DNA of 64,000 nt from Lojkania enalia (lineage: Eukaryota > Ascomycota > Dothideomycetes > Pleosporales). This document shows, one piece after another, positions 33,629 to 44,900 of the stretch. The stretch is from positions 932,206 to 996,205 of the forward strand of contig ML986579.1 in assembly GCA_010094045.1 (NCBI GenBank). Reading direction: 5' to 3'. The notes under the pieces are model-generated. The model worked only from the letters and a program-made list of their open reading frames with translations. It did no database searches and had not been told where the DNA came from. The position numbers and the translations under genes are program-made. The first letter of the stretch is position 1. The number at the start of each line of letters is the position of its first letter.

Positions 33629-34427
33629 TCTATGCGGGTATGATATTTGATAGTAGAATTCTAGGAAGACTCGATGGTATATAGCTTGGCACGGAAATAT
33701 GGGAAGCCAGAAGGCTTCGGACGAAGTCGCAATGGGCTAGCGAAGGTGCATGTTGCCGGAGGTACAGCGGGCGAAGTATGAATGGTGCAGCGATGGGGAT
33801 AATCACAGAAAAGCAAACAGGGAAGAGCCAAGCAGACACGCTAACCGGCGGAACTAGTGAGGATACTCCAGGAAGCGAAGGTTGCAGCGACGGTTGGTGG
33901 TGAGGGGTGCCGTCTTCGCAAGTCATATTTCTAAGACGCGCGACTACCCCGGACCAAGCCGAAGCCCTGGAAGCACAAGCCATATCTCAGCCATTCTCCC
34001 GGCATCGGACCAGCCTCCGAGGCCGAACGTCGAGCATGCAAGAGCAGTTGAACAGCAGCCTTTCCGCACGTGCTCGGCGTCCCGCCCCCAGGCGTCCTCC
34101 TTGGTAGTCCCGATTGCGGTCTGGCCGTCCGCGAACGGCGATTACGTGTCGGTGCGGGCCACACGTGCTTGGTCCGGGCGATGCGGAAGCCCACGCCAAG
34201 CCTTCGATCACCCCTGCCGTTCCTGGCGATGGCTTTCTTAATTCTTCTGCCGTCAGCACGCTTCCCTTCTGTTCGACCACAATCCACATTCCTTGCCATC
34301 ACCGCCAGGCCTCTGCGTGCTGCCATTAGAATCAGTCATAGTCATATCAACCGTCCTGTCATCTTCTTGTTCTCCTGATACATTATATCCCGCCGTTTGT
34401 CGCTCCTTAACCTGCATCCAGCGCACC
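33629..34427. promoter_or_regulatory. Divergent promoter of adk2 and mdm38
   Basis: 799 bp between two nuclear genes for mitochondrial proteins. It is GC-rich with open frames on both strands but nothing recognisable. No specific element claimed. Confidence 0.5.
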
Positions 34428-36149
34428 ATGTACGTCAGTCGAGCTGCCACTCGGGCAGCTCCCGCTGTTATGCGAGCTGGCATCAGAACCGCTGGACGGT
34501 CCCATAGAGCACTTCCCAGAAATTTACCTGCGATCGCTATCCTGTTGCCGCGTCGTGGGTTGTCGACCGAAACTTCGTCGTCCTCTAATTCGGGTGGAAA
34601 CTTTCCACCTCCGGGATTCAACACAGAGCAAGCGAAGAAGCCTCTTCCAAAAGAGGAGCATAAGAAGACCGTAGAGAAGCCAGACGCCTCTGAGACGCCG
34701 GATGTCACTATCCCTCTTCACGAGCCCTCCGATCATGCCCCGACCAAGGCCTCAGAAGCCGCGACTCTAACAGAGCTGGCAGCGGAAAAGGCGACAGCAG
34801 AGAAGAACGACGACAAGAAGCTGGCTGCAAAGAAGGAGGAAGAGAAGAAATTGACAATTTGGCAAAAAGTGAAGCACGAAGCACAACACTATTGGGACGG
34901 CACAAAACTACTAGTCGCCGAGGTTAAGATTAGTTCGAAACTGGCTTTGAAGATGGCGGCCGGATACGAGCTCACCCGACGAGAGCATCGACAGTTGACT
35001 CGAACCGTTCAGGACCTAGGTCGGCTGATTCCCTTCTCAGTTTTCGTCATTGTTCCCTTTGCAGAGCTGCTCTTACCGGTAGCACTCAAGCTCTTCCCCA
35101 ATCTACTTCCTAGCACATATGAAGGTCAATCTGCCAAGGACGCCAAAGCGAAGAGTCTACGATCAACCCGAAAAGAAGTCAGCACCTTCCTTCGGCAGAC
35201 TCTAAAGGAGAGTGGCCTGCCTGTCTCTGCCGAAAACGCTCAGAGAGAGGAGTTCACCGAGTTTTTCCGCAAGGTTAGTACACTGCTTTGAAATATATTA
35301 GATACATTTGCTGACGATATTCTGAAGGTCCGAAGCACTGGGGAATCTCCGTCAGCCGAAGATGTCATCAAGGTTTGCAAAATCTTCAAGGACGATCTAA
35401 CTCTAGACAACCTTTCAAGACCACAGCTTGTTGCCATCTGTCGGTACATGAATCTGGGCTCTTTCGGTACTGATAACCTTCTTCGCTACCAAATTCGTGT
35501 TCGAATGCGTCAAATCAAGCGTGATGATCGAGCCATCTCCTACGAAGGCGTCAACTCTCTCTCGGTTCCAGAACTCCAGACCGCTTGCGCAAGCCGTGGT
35601 TTGAAGACCCATGGTGTCTCTCCTGCTAGGTTACGGGAAGATCTCCAGACCTGGCTTGATCTCCGGCTGAAATACGGCATTCCTTCTACGCTCCTCGTTC
35701 TTGCGAATGCATTCGTTTACGCCCAGGGTAAAGAGTCAGAAATGACATCTCAGATCGATGCACTTCAGGCAGTATTGTCCAGCATTCCAGAAGAACTCTT
35801 CCACGAGATTGAGCTCGAGGTCCATACAGCTGAGGGTGCTGCTACCAACAAGCAGCGTCTCGAGGTGCTCAAGGAGCAGCAAGAGCTCATTGATGAGGAG
35901 AATGAGCAGACGCAGAATCATGAAAACAAGGCTCAGGCCTCCCCTAAGGATAGGGAAAATATTGATGAGGATGACAAACCTAAGCGAAAGAACGAATCTG
36001 TGGGGGAGTCGAAAGAGACGGAAGCAAGCTCTGCTGACACTGTAGCCGAAGCCGGCAGTGCTGAGCGGGCAGAACAGGATGAAAGGGCGAAGAAGAATGA
36101 ATCTCCGAAAGAGGAGCAGAAATTTCAGGACTCCACCAAGAAGGAGTAA
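34428..36149 (+). CDS. mdm38: LETM1-family mitochondrial inner membrane protein Mdm38
   Basis: Inner-membrane protein needed for K+/H+ exchange and for membrane insertion of mitochondrially made proteins. Model: exon 34428-35273, intron 35274-35327 (54 bp), exon 35328-36149; 555 residues. Residues 1-45 form an Arg/Ala-rich presequence without acids (MYVSRAATRAAPAVMRAG). A Lys/Glu coiled coil follows. The membrane span is at about 203-225 (FSVFVIVPFAELLLPVALKLF), then LPSTY, and the LETM1 ribosome-binding-like domain runs to about residue 420 (LRYQIRVRMRQIKRDDRAI, VPELQTACASRGLKTHG, LRLKYGIPSTLLVLA). The last 110 residues are acidic coiled coil. The ATG at 34428 was chosen because it starts the presequence; the upstream open frame has no such character. 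Confidence 0.93.
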
Positions 36150-37048
36150 ATTGTGATGGGCACACTTGACGTTTTCTCTATTTTTTTGTTTATAGACTCT
36201 GAACTCCATTCCACGAGGGCTGGGCATGGGGATTCCAGCCCCGAGAAATATAGAAAATACCCGTTGTATTGGTATAGGAATAAGATGCTTTGGAAATCAA
36301 GTTTATGTAGTAGGCTCTAGACTTGAAGTCATTGTGGTGATGCCTAAGATATTAGCTGCTAGATACTGGATTGGTTTATTTGAAGGGAGGGGCGAAAGTA
36401 AGTTATGCTGAACAGGGAGCAGTTTTGTCTAGTAGAAAGCTCTATTTGTGTCAAAATCAGATGATACAACCTTGAAGTAGGGTATCCAGGGCATCTGACG
36501 TGGACTAAAGGTGGAAGGTCTTCTAGCTAGAAATGCGACGCCGACTAGACGAATTAAAACGTTGTATGGGGACGCGGGGTGAGAATGTTTGAGCGTGTCG
36601 AGGCTTGAGATCAGTGTTGGACATGGGTATTTATTACCTTGAAGAAGGTCAAAAGATCGAATGAGCCCATCATGCGCTATCGAACACAAGACTGCAGAGC
36701 GCTTGCCTAGCCCTAGCCAAGATGACGTCCCTGTCCCTTGACAGAACATAATTCGGGTCATTTCATGAGTATGACTGGACTGCAAATTTGAGTAGAGGGA
36801 ATCTTTTGTTGCTATATCCACCTAGACGGACACGTCTAACGAATACACAAGTTCAAGCTTAGATTGATATGGAGCATCATGAATAATACTAGGTCCGATA
36901 ATGATAGCATAGGAATCGGCACCACGGTCTCCGATTATAGGGTCTCCGCCCCATTCCAGATCCTCAGATATATGAAATACAACGGCCGTACCCAAATTCG
37001 TTTCCAACAGCGCCTCGCCAGGACAAACAAAAAAGTTCATCAAGATCC
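36150..37048. other. Convergent 3' intergenic region
   Basis: 899 bp between the stops of mdm38 and the DUF3712 gene. Minus-strand open frames at 36429-36821 and 36822-37052 have no recognisable similarity or splice link to the DUF3712 gene. Nothing is assigned. Confidence 0.45.
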
Positions 37049-38297
37049 TCAACCAGTTATCTGAGTCAAGTTCAATCCTAGTTCAGCCAGTGCCGGCCCA
37101 ACGTCCAAATCCACGTGGATTACATTCGATTGTATGGCGGCTTCGTAGTACTGGAGGTGCTGCCCATTAATCATGCTCGAGTTGCCCACGATGGATAGTG
37201 GCAGGACAGCGTCGTTGTACTTGGAGGTGATGAGGCTGATGACGGTAATCTGTTCGACGTGGCCTTGCATGGGAACAATGTTTTCACCCGGTCTGAGTAT
37301 CATGTCTGGGAGGAGGCAGGTGCCGATGGGCTCGTCGTCGACGGAAAGGTCCATAGTTACATTACCAAGAGCGAGCGTCATGACGGATGGGTTGGGAATC
37401 GATACATTGCCGATCATGTTGGAGCCGTCCGGGAGAATATTGTCTTCGCCCTGGAGAATTCTAATACCGGTGATATTGAGACCCTGAAGCTTGTTCAGAC
37501 CTGCAGAGATGGTTAGTATTTCTAAAGGGGAGGGAGAGAATTTTGGGTGTGTGGAGTACCTTTCATGGTGACTTTCTTGTTGTAATCGACTGAAATGGCA
37601 GGTAGTCCGCTCTGATGGATTTTGGTCTTTCCGTCTAGGTAGACATTGAAGTATTCGCTATTCATGACGACCCTATTATATTCATTGAAACTTTCATTAT
37701 TTGCAATCTCAACATCTTGGTCGACTATGATGTCTGTCACAGCCTCAGCTTTGGTTTCGGGAACGTCGATGTAGAAGAAAGGCGCTTGGTCATTGAGAGA
37801 GAGAGCGGCCTGGAATCCTTCGATGGTTGGATGGAAGCTACTGTCACTCCTTGCTACAGTGACAAGTTTTAGATGTATTCCATCCGGAGACGGTGATGTT
37901 ACGTCCTGTTCCGTGACTTCCAGTGTAGAGGCGTTGAGATCACTTTGTGCCTTCTTTGGAATGGCGACATATATTCTTTATAATCATTAGCTGATTGTAA
38001 ATCGACAACTGACAGTTTGCTTACATCGGAAGAACGATGATAAGTGCAATAATAGCGAATACCAAAAGGTCTGTGGAATTGTCAGTCTAGTCTCATACGA
38101 CCAGAAACCCTAGGCATGTACTAACCACACCACCAGAACTTCCGACAGTGATTCTTTACCCTACCCCGAGCGCCGGGCTTCGGGCCTGGAGGATATAGTT
38201 TGTCAATGATACCCCGTTTCTTTGGCACCATCTCCTCATGAGAATGGCTATTGGAGGCAACCTCCTGGGTGCTCGGTCTATCCGCCTTGTCGTCCAT
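37049..38297 (-). CDS. DUF3712 single-pass membrane protein
   Basis: Fungal membrane protein of unknown function. Model: exons 38126-38297, 38025-38070, 37560-37975 and 37049-37500; 361 residues. Introns are 55, 49 and 59 bp and phases agree. The N-terminal 57 residues are polar and end in a basic/Cys segment (RVKNHCRKFWWC). One membrane span follows, encoded mostly by the 46-nt exon 2 (DLLVFAIIALIIVLPIIYVAI). The rest is a beta-rich extracellular-type region with several N-x-S/T sites (ANNESF, ITGIRI preceded by LNIT, GNVSIPN, GNVTMDL, GNSSMI, LNLTQ), fitting an outward-facing or lumenal domain. The family assignment rests on this layout and the repeated LNITG/ISVDYNKKVT-type strands. Confidence 0.78.
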
Positions 38298-40029
38298 GGC
38301 GTATGATTGGGGTACGCGGTGTAACTGTGGATATGGAATAAACAAAGAATTAATATATTGTCGATGGTCACGGGTTAGTAGACCACAACCCCAGGTTCAG
38401 GGACACATGCGGGGAATGCGCGGGGAGAGACGTTAACTATAAACACGAAGATCTGGAGATGGAGGAGCACATGAACACTGGTGAACAAAAACGAGACCTC
38501 TTTGAGGCCGTGACTAGGAAGGAACGCCTCGCCAAAGCTGGTCGCAGATCGCCCAGCAACATTGAAAGGGGCGGCGAGTGGCAAGGTCCTTGCTAAAGAT
38601 GAGAACGAATCAGAACTATCGTCAGTTACCATTATGGGAAAGCCTCCGAAATGATTGCCATCGGCCTTGGAGCAATCCGGGAGCAATCCGGTGCCGAGGC
38701 AGGACAGTTTCAAACGCACATGCTTCGATTGTCTCCATACGGACCATCGTGGCTGGTACCTGGGACGCCGTAGCACACAGGGAGTCCCATTTGTGATGCC
38801 TTCAGCTCCCGAACATTTCAGCGCCGGCTTGGAAATCTGCTTTCGGGGTCTCCGAGTGGAATGCGAAGCGCAAGTGCAAAAGGAGGACAGACGTGAAATC
38901 GCGTGAACCGCTGAGCGACTGGACAAGGATAAAATGCTCAGCAAGACAAAGGCGGCTGCGGCACGGGCGTGAATGCTCGATCCGGCTAGACTGTGGGGTA
39001 GCGGGAGCCAATCTGGAGAAGCATCTCGCCGGCTCAAGGTTTGACCTTCCTGTTTCCTGTCTTCTCTCGCACGCTGCGGCTATTGAAATGAAGGGTTGGG
39101 CTTGATCCCAGGAAGACCATATGCCGTCGCGGAGTTGGCATCGGCCACTTTATTTTCACATGAAGGTCGCCCACCAAGCTGTCACCGTATCGTGTTCCTG
39201 CGCAATTCATGGTTGTAGAATCCTCTTCTTCGCCAGAGTCTAGATGACAGGAGGCTGGTCGAATAGGAGACGGACTGTCGTTGGAAGCAAAAACACGTTT
39301 TTAACTGTGATTGCCACGCATCTGAGATACAGTCACTATTTGAAGAATTGGTTCCATACGTTTGCGAGGTTCTCTGTACTATACTAGCGACCGCGGCTAT
39401 CCGAAAACACGGGGTAGCCCAAGCCGATGTCGTGTGATTGTGTTGCGATTTCCAAAGCGAACCGATTCGTCCGGCATCCGTTGGTGGCAGGGATGTAGCG
39501 AGCAGTACCACAGGGTTCAGATTGATTCCTACCGTCGAGGATCTGATGTCAATAGTATATCCACGGGGACAGGGTACGGTACGGTAAGCAAAGATGCGAA
39601 TGATGTTGCCAGCTTTAGAATAGGGCTTAGAGCTGGTCTTCAATTGCGCGGAGTCGTTTAATGAGAAGGTCCTTAGAAGTGTGATGTCTTCTATTGAAAC
39701 TTGAGAAAAACAAGATCCGCGAGAGTTGAAGAAGTAGTGCTTTGTCGATGCTCGCGGAGGGAACGATGGTAGCGCGGGCGGTGTCTCCCCACCAAAGGGG
39801 ATTCTCATAAGAAGGCAAGACAGAAAACACTAGCGAAACCAGAGACCATCATGTCGACTTTGCTTTCGGAGAAACTGTTTACTTACCACGCTATTATCAT
39901 GTGCTCGTGGCAGTGGCTTAGCAATAGTGACCAAGCCACAGCCGAACCTAGAGTGTAAAACCCCCGAAAACCTTCTGCGAACTTCACCTGCGACTTTTTA
40001 TCCATCCCAACTTGCCATTAGCCGTCAGA
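38298..40029. other. Divergent intergenic region
   Basis: 1.73 kb between the starts of the DUF3712 gene and the G-patch gene. A 220-codon minus-strand open frame (38375-39037) starts only at a TTG and matches nothing I know. No gene called. Confidence 0.45.
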
Positions 40030-41009
40030 ATGGCCAACACGGACGACGAAGATGACTACATGAACATGACTTTTGAAGAGGCGCCGAAGCAAGAGACGTC
40101 GCTTCAACGGCGGGCGCGCATCGAACGTGAGGTACGCAACCAAATCGTTTACCAAATGCGCATGCGCTAATCCCATTTCTTTAGGGCAAAGATCGAGGGT
40201 ACAATAAATCCAAAGCCACACTCGAAGCCGAGGCCGAAGCAAAGCGTGAAGCAGCATTAGCGAATGCCCTAGATTCTACCAACAAGGGTTTCAAGATGAT
40301 GGCCAAGTTAGGCTTCAAGCAGGGCGACGCGCTCGGCAAATCTGGAAACGCTCGAAAGGAACCCATACAACTCAGCATGAAGGATGATAGAGGCGGTATT
40401 GGAATGGACTCCGAAAAGAAGCGAAAGTTTCGCGAGCAAATGGAAAAGGCGAAACAGGAAACGAAAAAGGCCAAGGTTGAAGAAGGTGATTATAGGGAGC
40501 GCGTTAGGCAAGATCGTGAGGAGAAGAAAAACGAGAGGGATTTCTACAATGCGCAGAGAACAGCGGAACGATTGCACGAGCAGGCCTTAGATCTTGCCAC
40601 CACAAATGATCCGCAAAATGCACTGGCGTCTTCAAACCCTCTCAAGGATGCCCACGTTGTCTGGCGCGGTTTGCTCCTGCACCGATTTGAGAAAATGCAT
40701 GACAAAAAGCAACAGCACGAATTGAGAAATAACCTTTCCGCACGGTTGCCAGCCGTTGGGGACGACGAAGAAGATAATGATGACAAGATAGCCCTGGGTT
40801 GCGATGTCGACATCCCTTTTTTAGAAGATTACGTCGATAATGAAGATCCGGAACTTGAAGCATTCAATGAACTGCCCTTTGCCGAGCGGCTTCGCCAGGC
40901 TATTGCTTATTTACGCGAAAGGCATCATTATTGTTTCTGGTGCAAGTATCAGTATCCAGACGCCTCCATGGAAGGCTGTCCAGGAATTGCTGAAGAAGAT
41001 CATGACTGA
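40030..41009 (+). CDS. G-patch domain protein, GPATCH11/CCDC75 type
   Basis: Small nuclear G-patch protein with a DUF4187-type C-terminus. Model: exon 40030-40131, intron 40132-40184 (53 bp), exon 40185-41009; 308 residues. The N-terminus is acidic (MANTDDEDDYMNM). The G-patch is at about residues 67-110 (GFKMMAKLGFKQGDALGKSG, then a conserved DRGGIGM). A long charged helix with a nuclear-localisation-like KKRKFREQMEKAKQ follows. The C-terminus has ERHHYCFWCKYQYPDASMEG, a two-Cys pair plus a third Cys that define the GPATCH11 tail. G-patch proteins usually activate DEAH helicases; the partner here is unknown. Identification by domain order is good. Confidence 0.87.
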
Positions 41010-41628
41010 GAGAGCCGTCATGTAATGAACCTTGTTGCCTGCTCTCAAGGAAGAATTCTCTTTCCATGCTGTACGTGGTAAGTTAATTATATTGGAGGAC
41101 CTAACATCTGTGGCCTGCTTAACCGATGTGAGAGAATCAAATGCTCTCTGAATATCGATCAAGCTGCTCGCCTTTACCAATGCTAGCGCTTGCCTCACCC
41201 GAGAATTGTGGTCAACTTGCTCGAGAATGAACGCACGAAAAGACTACAGCAGCGGATCCTAGTCTGAGAGGATCCCTTAAACCCCCTCGAAGAATTCTAG
41301 GTAGGCATTTCTATGCTGCAATGAGCCCACATTTTAGACGTGTTTAGGGTTACATTGGATTTTATGTCTAACAGCGACGAGGAACCTAATCAACCCCTGC
41401 AGATGTTAGTTAGAATAGAAATAAGTAATTCTATCTTCGTGATTCCAAGTGTAGTATTGAAATAACTTTGTCCTATTGTTCTCGACTGAGTAGTTCTAGT
41501 GTACAAAAATGCTCCGTGACTAGATTGGCGCTTAGGCCATCTCGCGAGATCCCGTGGCAGCGCGCTTAGTCGCGCTTTCTTCCCCTAACTTCACATACCA
41601 GCGGCACTCAAGCCTAACCTGAGAGACT
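41010..41628. other. Intergenic region
   Basis: 619 bp between the G-patch gene and orc3, same strand. It is AT-rich in the middle. Nothing recognisable is encoded. Confidence 0.45.
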
Positions 41629-43824
41629 ATGGAGCACCAGAGATGCTATATTTATAGCCCTCTAGAATCAGAAGTGCGACCTTCCAAACGTCAACGGACG
41701 AACATAGTACAACCGCAGAATCTGCTTGCCGAACGGCTTCAAACTTTCCGAGAGGCTTGGTCACATCAAGAAAAGCAGATACAGGTTGGCTCAAATCCTT
41801 GTTATGTAGAGATTGTTTTAATAGGCACAGACAACACTCGAGAACGCTGATAGGACAACTCAAGAAAAGATCCTGGACTTTATAAAAGTCGCTGCCCAGC
41901 CAGACCCGGAAGACTCAACAACCATTCCTACCGGTCTTATAATTGCAGGCCCTAGCATTGCCTCCTATGGGCCGTATTTCGAACGTCTAGGCCGAAGAAT
42001 CAAAGATGGCACGGATTGTGCCTACCTAGTCTTAAGTTCTAGCGAGAGCCCTAACCTAAAGACGCTCCTAAAGAATCTGGTTCAAAAGGCTACATCGCGT
42101 GCCGCTGAAGATGACGACGACGAACTTCTACCTCCAGGAGCATCGTCAAGAAATGGTCCTAAGCTCCTAAACTTCGACCTAGGTCACCTTCAGGGATGGC
42201 AAAAACGAAACCGCGCTCAAAGCATCGTTATCGCGATACAAGACAGCGAAGCATTTGATTCCAATGTACTGGTCGAGATGATAGACCTCTTCCAGTATGT
42301 ATTTTAAGCTTTATTTGTGAACTGTGCTGAGGATATGCAGCTCATGGCTAGATCGTCTTCCTTTTGTACTTCTTTTCGGCATCGCTACTTCTGCCGAAAG
42401 CTTTGAGGATCGATTATCAGGAAACTCGCTTCGTTACCTTAAAGGACAGAAATTCGACGTAACACAATCCGATGAGATTATCGAGAAACTATTCAGCGCA
42501 ACGATCGCTAGCGCCCATGTCTCCCTAAGGATTGGACCGAACTTTAGTCGTCGGATTCTTGATAGGCAAAAGGATCATGTCCAGAATGTGCAGGACTTCT
42601 TGGATAGCTTGAAGTATGCCTATATGGCCCATTTCTATGCCAACTGCACTAGCATCTTTCTCAAGGATGGCATTTCTTTCACACACTCATCTCCGGACGC
42701 ATTCGAGGCTGTGCGAAATCTCCCATCCTTTCGCAGGTGAGTTTTGAATACCCATCTCCCTTTACATGATTAACCAATGAAGGTGGGTGGAAGATAAGCT
42801 TGACTCTTTGGAAACGCAGGAAATCCGCAAGCTCCTAGATTCAGATCGCTACCTATTTGACAAGATTTCACAACAGCTACGTTCCAGTCAGCAAGTCTTG
42901 TCTGCCATAAACATTGCTGTTGCCTTTCTAAGCAATGTGCGAGAATCGCTTCAAATAACACCAAGTGTGCCCCTTTCATCTCTCTGGATCCGAGCCGCGT
43001 CAGGGGAGATGGTTGAGTCTCCACTACTGCGAGAGACCATGCTGTCTATTAAGAAAATTCCCTCCAATAAATTTCTTCACCTTCTTAGCTCACTACGAAA
43101 TGTTCAAGAGGATCACTTCTCACTTGAGCTTGATACCTACCGAACAGAGTTGGAAGAATTAGTCAAGAACAGCACGGATTCTGCACCCCTACGGAGTCAG
43201 CACGATGTGCGCAATGACAGTCTCAGAACAACAGTAGTTGCTCAGAAAGTTTTATTGAGCAAACACAAAGCCGCTCTATCCGAGCAGGACAAAGCTTACT
43301 CGGAGCTAGTGGGACGCTTCCACGACGAAATTCAAGACTACTTCAACACCACATTTGTCGACCCGCAAGAACTGTTTCTTTCGGAGATACTTATATATGA
43401 TCCGAAGTTGCCACATATCGAGGTATTTCAACCGAAGCCACGTTTTGCTATTGAGCGTGCTCTATCAACTCCCCACGACTATCTAGGATGCAATTGCTGT
43501 GGTTCTAGTGGGCGGGATGGAGAAGCTGCGTTGTCTGCGACACAGCCAGCAACTGCTCTTTTGTACCAGCTTTACTTGGAGTCTGGTTCGCTGATTAATG
43601 TCAGCGACTTATGGTCAGCATTCAATGCAATAGGAGGAGACGAAGATTCCGAGTCAAAGACCATGTTAGTATTGATATCGCCTTCTAGCTACATTCGCGC
43701 TCGACTGACATCCTTTAGGGCGCTCTTCCAGCGAGCCTTAGCCGAGCTCAAATACCTTGGGCTCGTAAAACCTAGCAGAAAGAAAGTAGACCACGTCGCA
43801 AAGATGATGTGGAAGGGTTTATAG
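41629..43824 (+). CDS. orc3: Origin recognition complex subunit 3
   Basis: AAA+-like subunit of ORC, which marks replication origins. Model: exons 41629-41784, 41831-42294, 42341-42736, 42783-43664 and 43719-43824; 667 residues. Introns are 46, 46, 46 and 54 bp. The last is in frame and stop-free. An Orc3 N-terminal domain with a degenerate AAA+ fold is visible: TTIPTGLIIAGPSIASYG replaces the usual P-loop, LLNFDLGHLQGWQ, and VLVEMIDLFHSWLDRLPFVL followed by GIATSAESFEDRL. The C-terminal winged-helix region contains DYLGCNCCGSS, ALLYQLYLESGSLINVSDLW and ALAELKYLGLVKPSRKKVDH. Length and motif order match fungal Orc3. Its stop lies 59 bp from that of the next, convergent gene. Confidence 0.93.
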
Positions 43825-43883
43825 CATCGTTCATCATTCACTCGTATACAAATACAGTATATACAACCCCCAGCGCAGTTCGC

Positions 43884-44567
43884 TCAAGCCTTCTTTGGCG
43901 CAGTATCACACAATGTCCCACATTTTTTACACATCCTCGCCTCCTGATCTGCCTTAAACTTATTTACTGCATCCTTGATCTGAGTCCCTAAATCCGTGCA
44001 ATGGAAAGCCGCTTCATGCACCTTCTCCCCACAGTTCTGACAATACCACCGCAGCCTATCCAAGCTCTCCTTTGGTCTCTTCTGCTCCAGCACGATGCCC
44101 ACGGTGTTCGCAAATCGCACGGGGTTATGCGGAGTATTCGCAGGTAAGAGGAACATTTCGCCTTCGCGGATATGGATGTCGCGAAATTGGCCGTCGTCGA
44201 CAACCTTGAGCAGCATGGCGCCCTTGTGCTGGTAGAACCATTCTGCGGTCTCGTTGATGTGGTAGTCGGTTCGCTCATTGGGACCGCCTACGATCATGAC
44301 GGTTACGTCGTCGTTGTACACGCAGTAGTTGTTAATGGGCGGCTTGAGCATGTGCGAGTTTTGTTCAACCCTGATGTGTATTAGCTTATCGTTCTTGGGA
44401 TGAGTCGTGGAAGTGGAAACATGCCATTTTGGAATGTTTAATGGACTTGCGAGAGCCCGGATTGGAGGAGTGCAGGAGAATAATCGTTGTGGCGCCGACA
44501 CTCTCAGTGGAGGTCTGGCGAGAATCGCTCGTCGCAGGAGAAGGGATGCTGGGCGTGTAGCTGGCAT
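43884..44567 (-). CDS. bna1: 3-hydroxyanthranilate 3,4-dioxygenase (Bna1)
   Basis: Fe(II) cupin enzyme that opens the ring of 3-hydroxyanthranilate in the kynurenine route to NAD+. Model: exon 44425-44567, intron 44371-44424 (54 bp, GC...AG), exon 43884-44370; 209 residues. After LNIPKW the spliced protein continues VEQNSHMLKPPINNYCVYN, as in the family. The cupin iron site is DYHINETAEWFYQHKGAM and PANTPHNPVRF. The C-terminal rubredoxin-like zinc site has two CxxC pairs (WYCQNCGEK and MCKKCG). The intron is in frame and stop-free, so an unspliced product would carry 18 extra residues. The first in-frame ATGs add about 40 residues before the usual start, Arg-rich and without acids (MPATRPASLLLRRAILARPP), which look like a mitochondrial presequence. 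The enzyme is normally cytosolic. Confidence 0.92.
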   Translation of the reverse strand: MPATRPASLLLRRAILARPPLRVSAPQRLFSCTPPIRALASPLNIPKWHVSTSTTHPKNDKLIHIRVEQNSHMLKPPINNYCVYNDDVTVMIVGGPNERTDYHINETAEWFYQHKGAMLLKVVDDGQFRDIHIREGEMFLLPANTPHNPVRFANTVGIVLEQKRPKESLDRLRWYCQNCGEKVHEAAFHCTDLGTQIKDAVNKFKADQEARMCKKCGTLCDTAPKKA

Positions 44568-44900
44568 GATGGCGACTATTATCTTGCAGTCATTATAGGA
44601 ACACAAACACCTTGATTATTATTTTTCACAAGTAGAAATTTAGAGGCGAAAAGTATCTTCCATTATCGCAAACAACCATGGGTAGTTTAATCCCGGGCCG
44701 CGGCCGCGAACCTTGAGAGCTTCCCCACGTGAGCCCCGCGTTTCGCGATCCGTGCTGATGCGACACGCGGACATCAGCTAATCGCAGGGTCCATTCCAAG
44801 GTCCACCGATCCATATTCCCCGACCTATTCTACCTAGGCTTTGTAACAACTTTCACATCTCTCAATCGCAGCACTCTCCTTTTTACAATCCGTCGTCAAA
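44568..44900. promoter_or_regulatory. Divergent promoter of bna1 and the copper transporter gene
   Basis: 333 bp between start codons. A NotI-like GCGGCCGC lies near 44700. No copper- or iron-responsive element is claimed. Confidence 0.5.

Noticed and set aside
36429..37052. Two minus-strand open frames just after the DUF3712 stop as extra exons
   Set aside because: The DUF3712 frame ends at a clear stop, no donor before it gives a sensible join, and the downstream frames resemble nothing.
38375..39037. 220-codon minus-strand open frame between the DUF3712 and G-patch genes
   Set aside because: It opens at TTG rather than ATG, has no recognisable domain, and its composition resembles random translated sequence.
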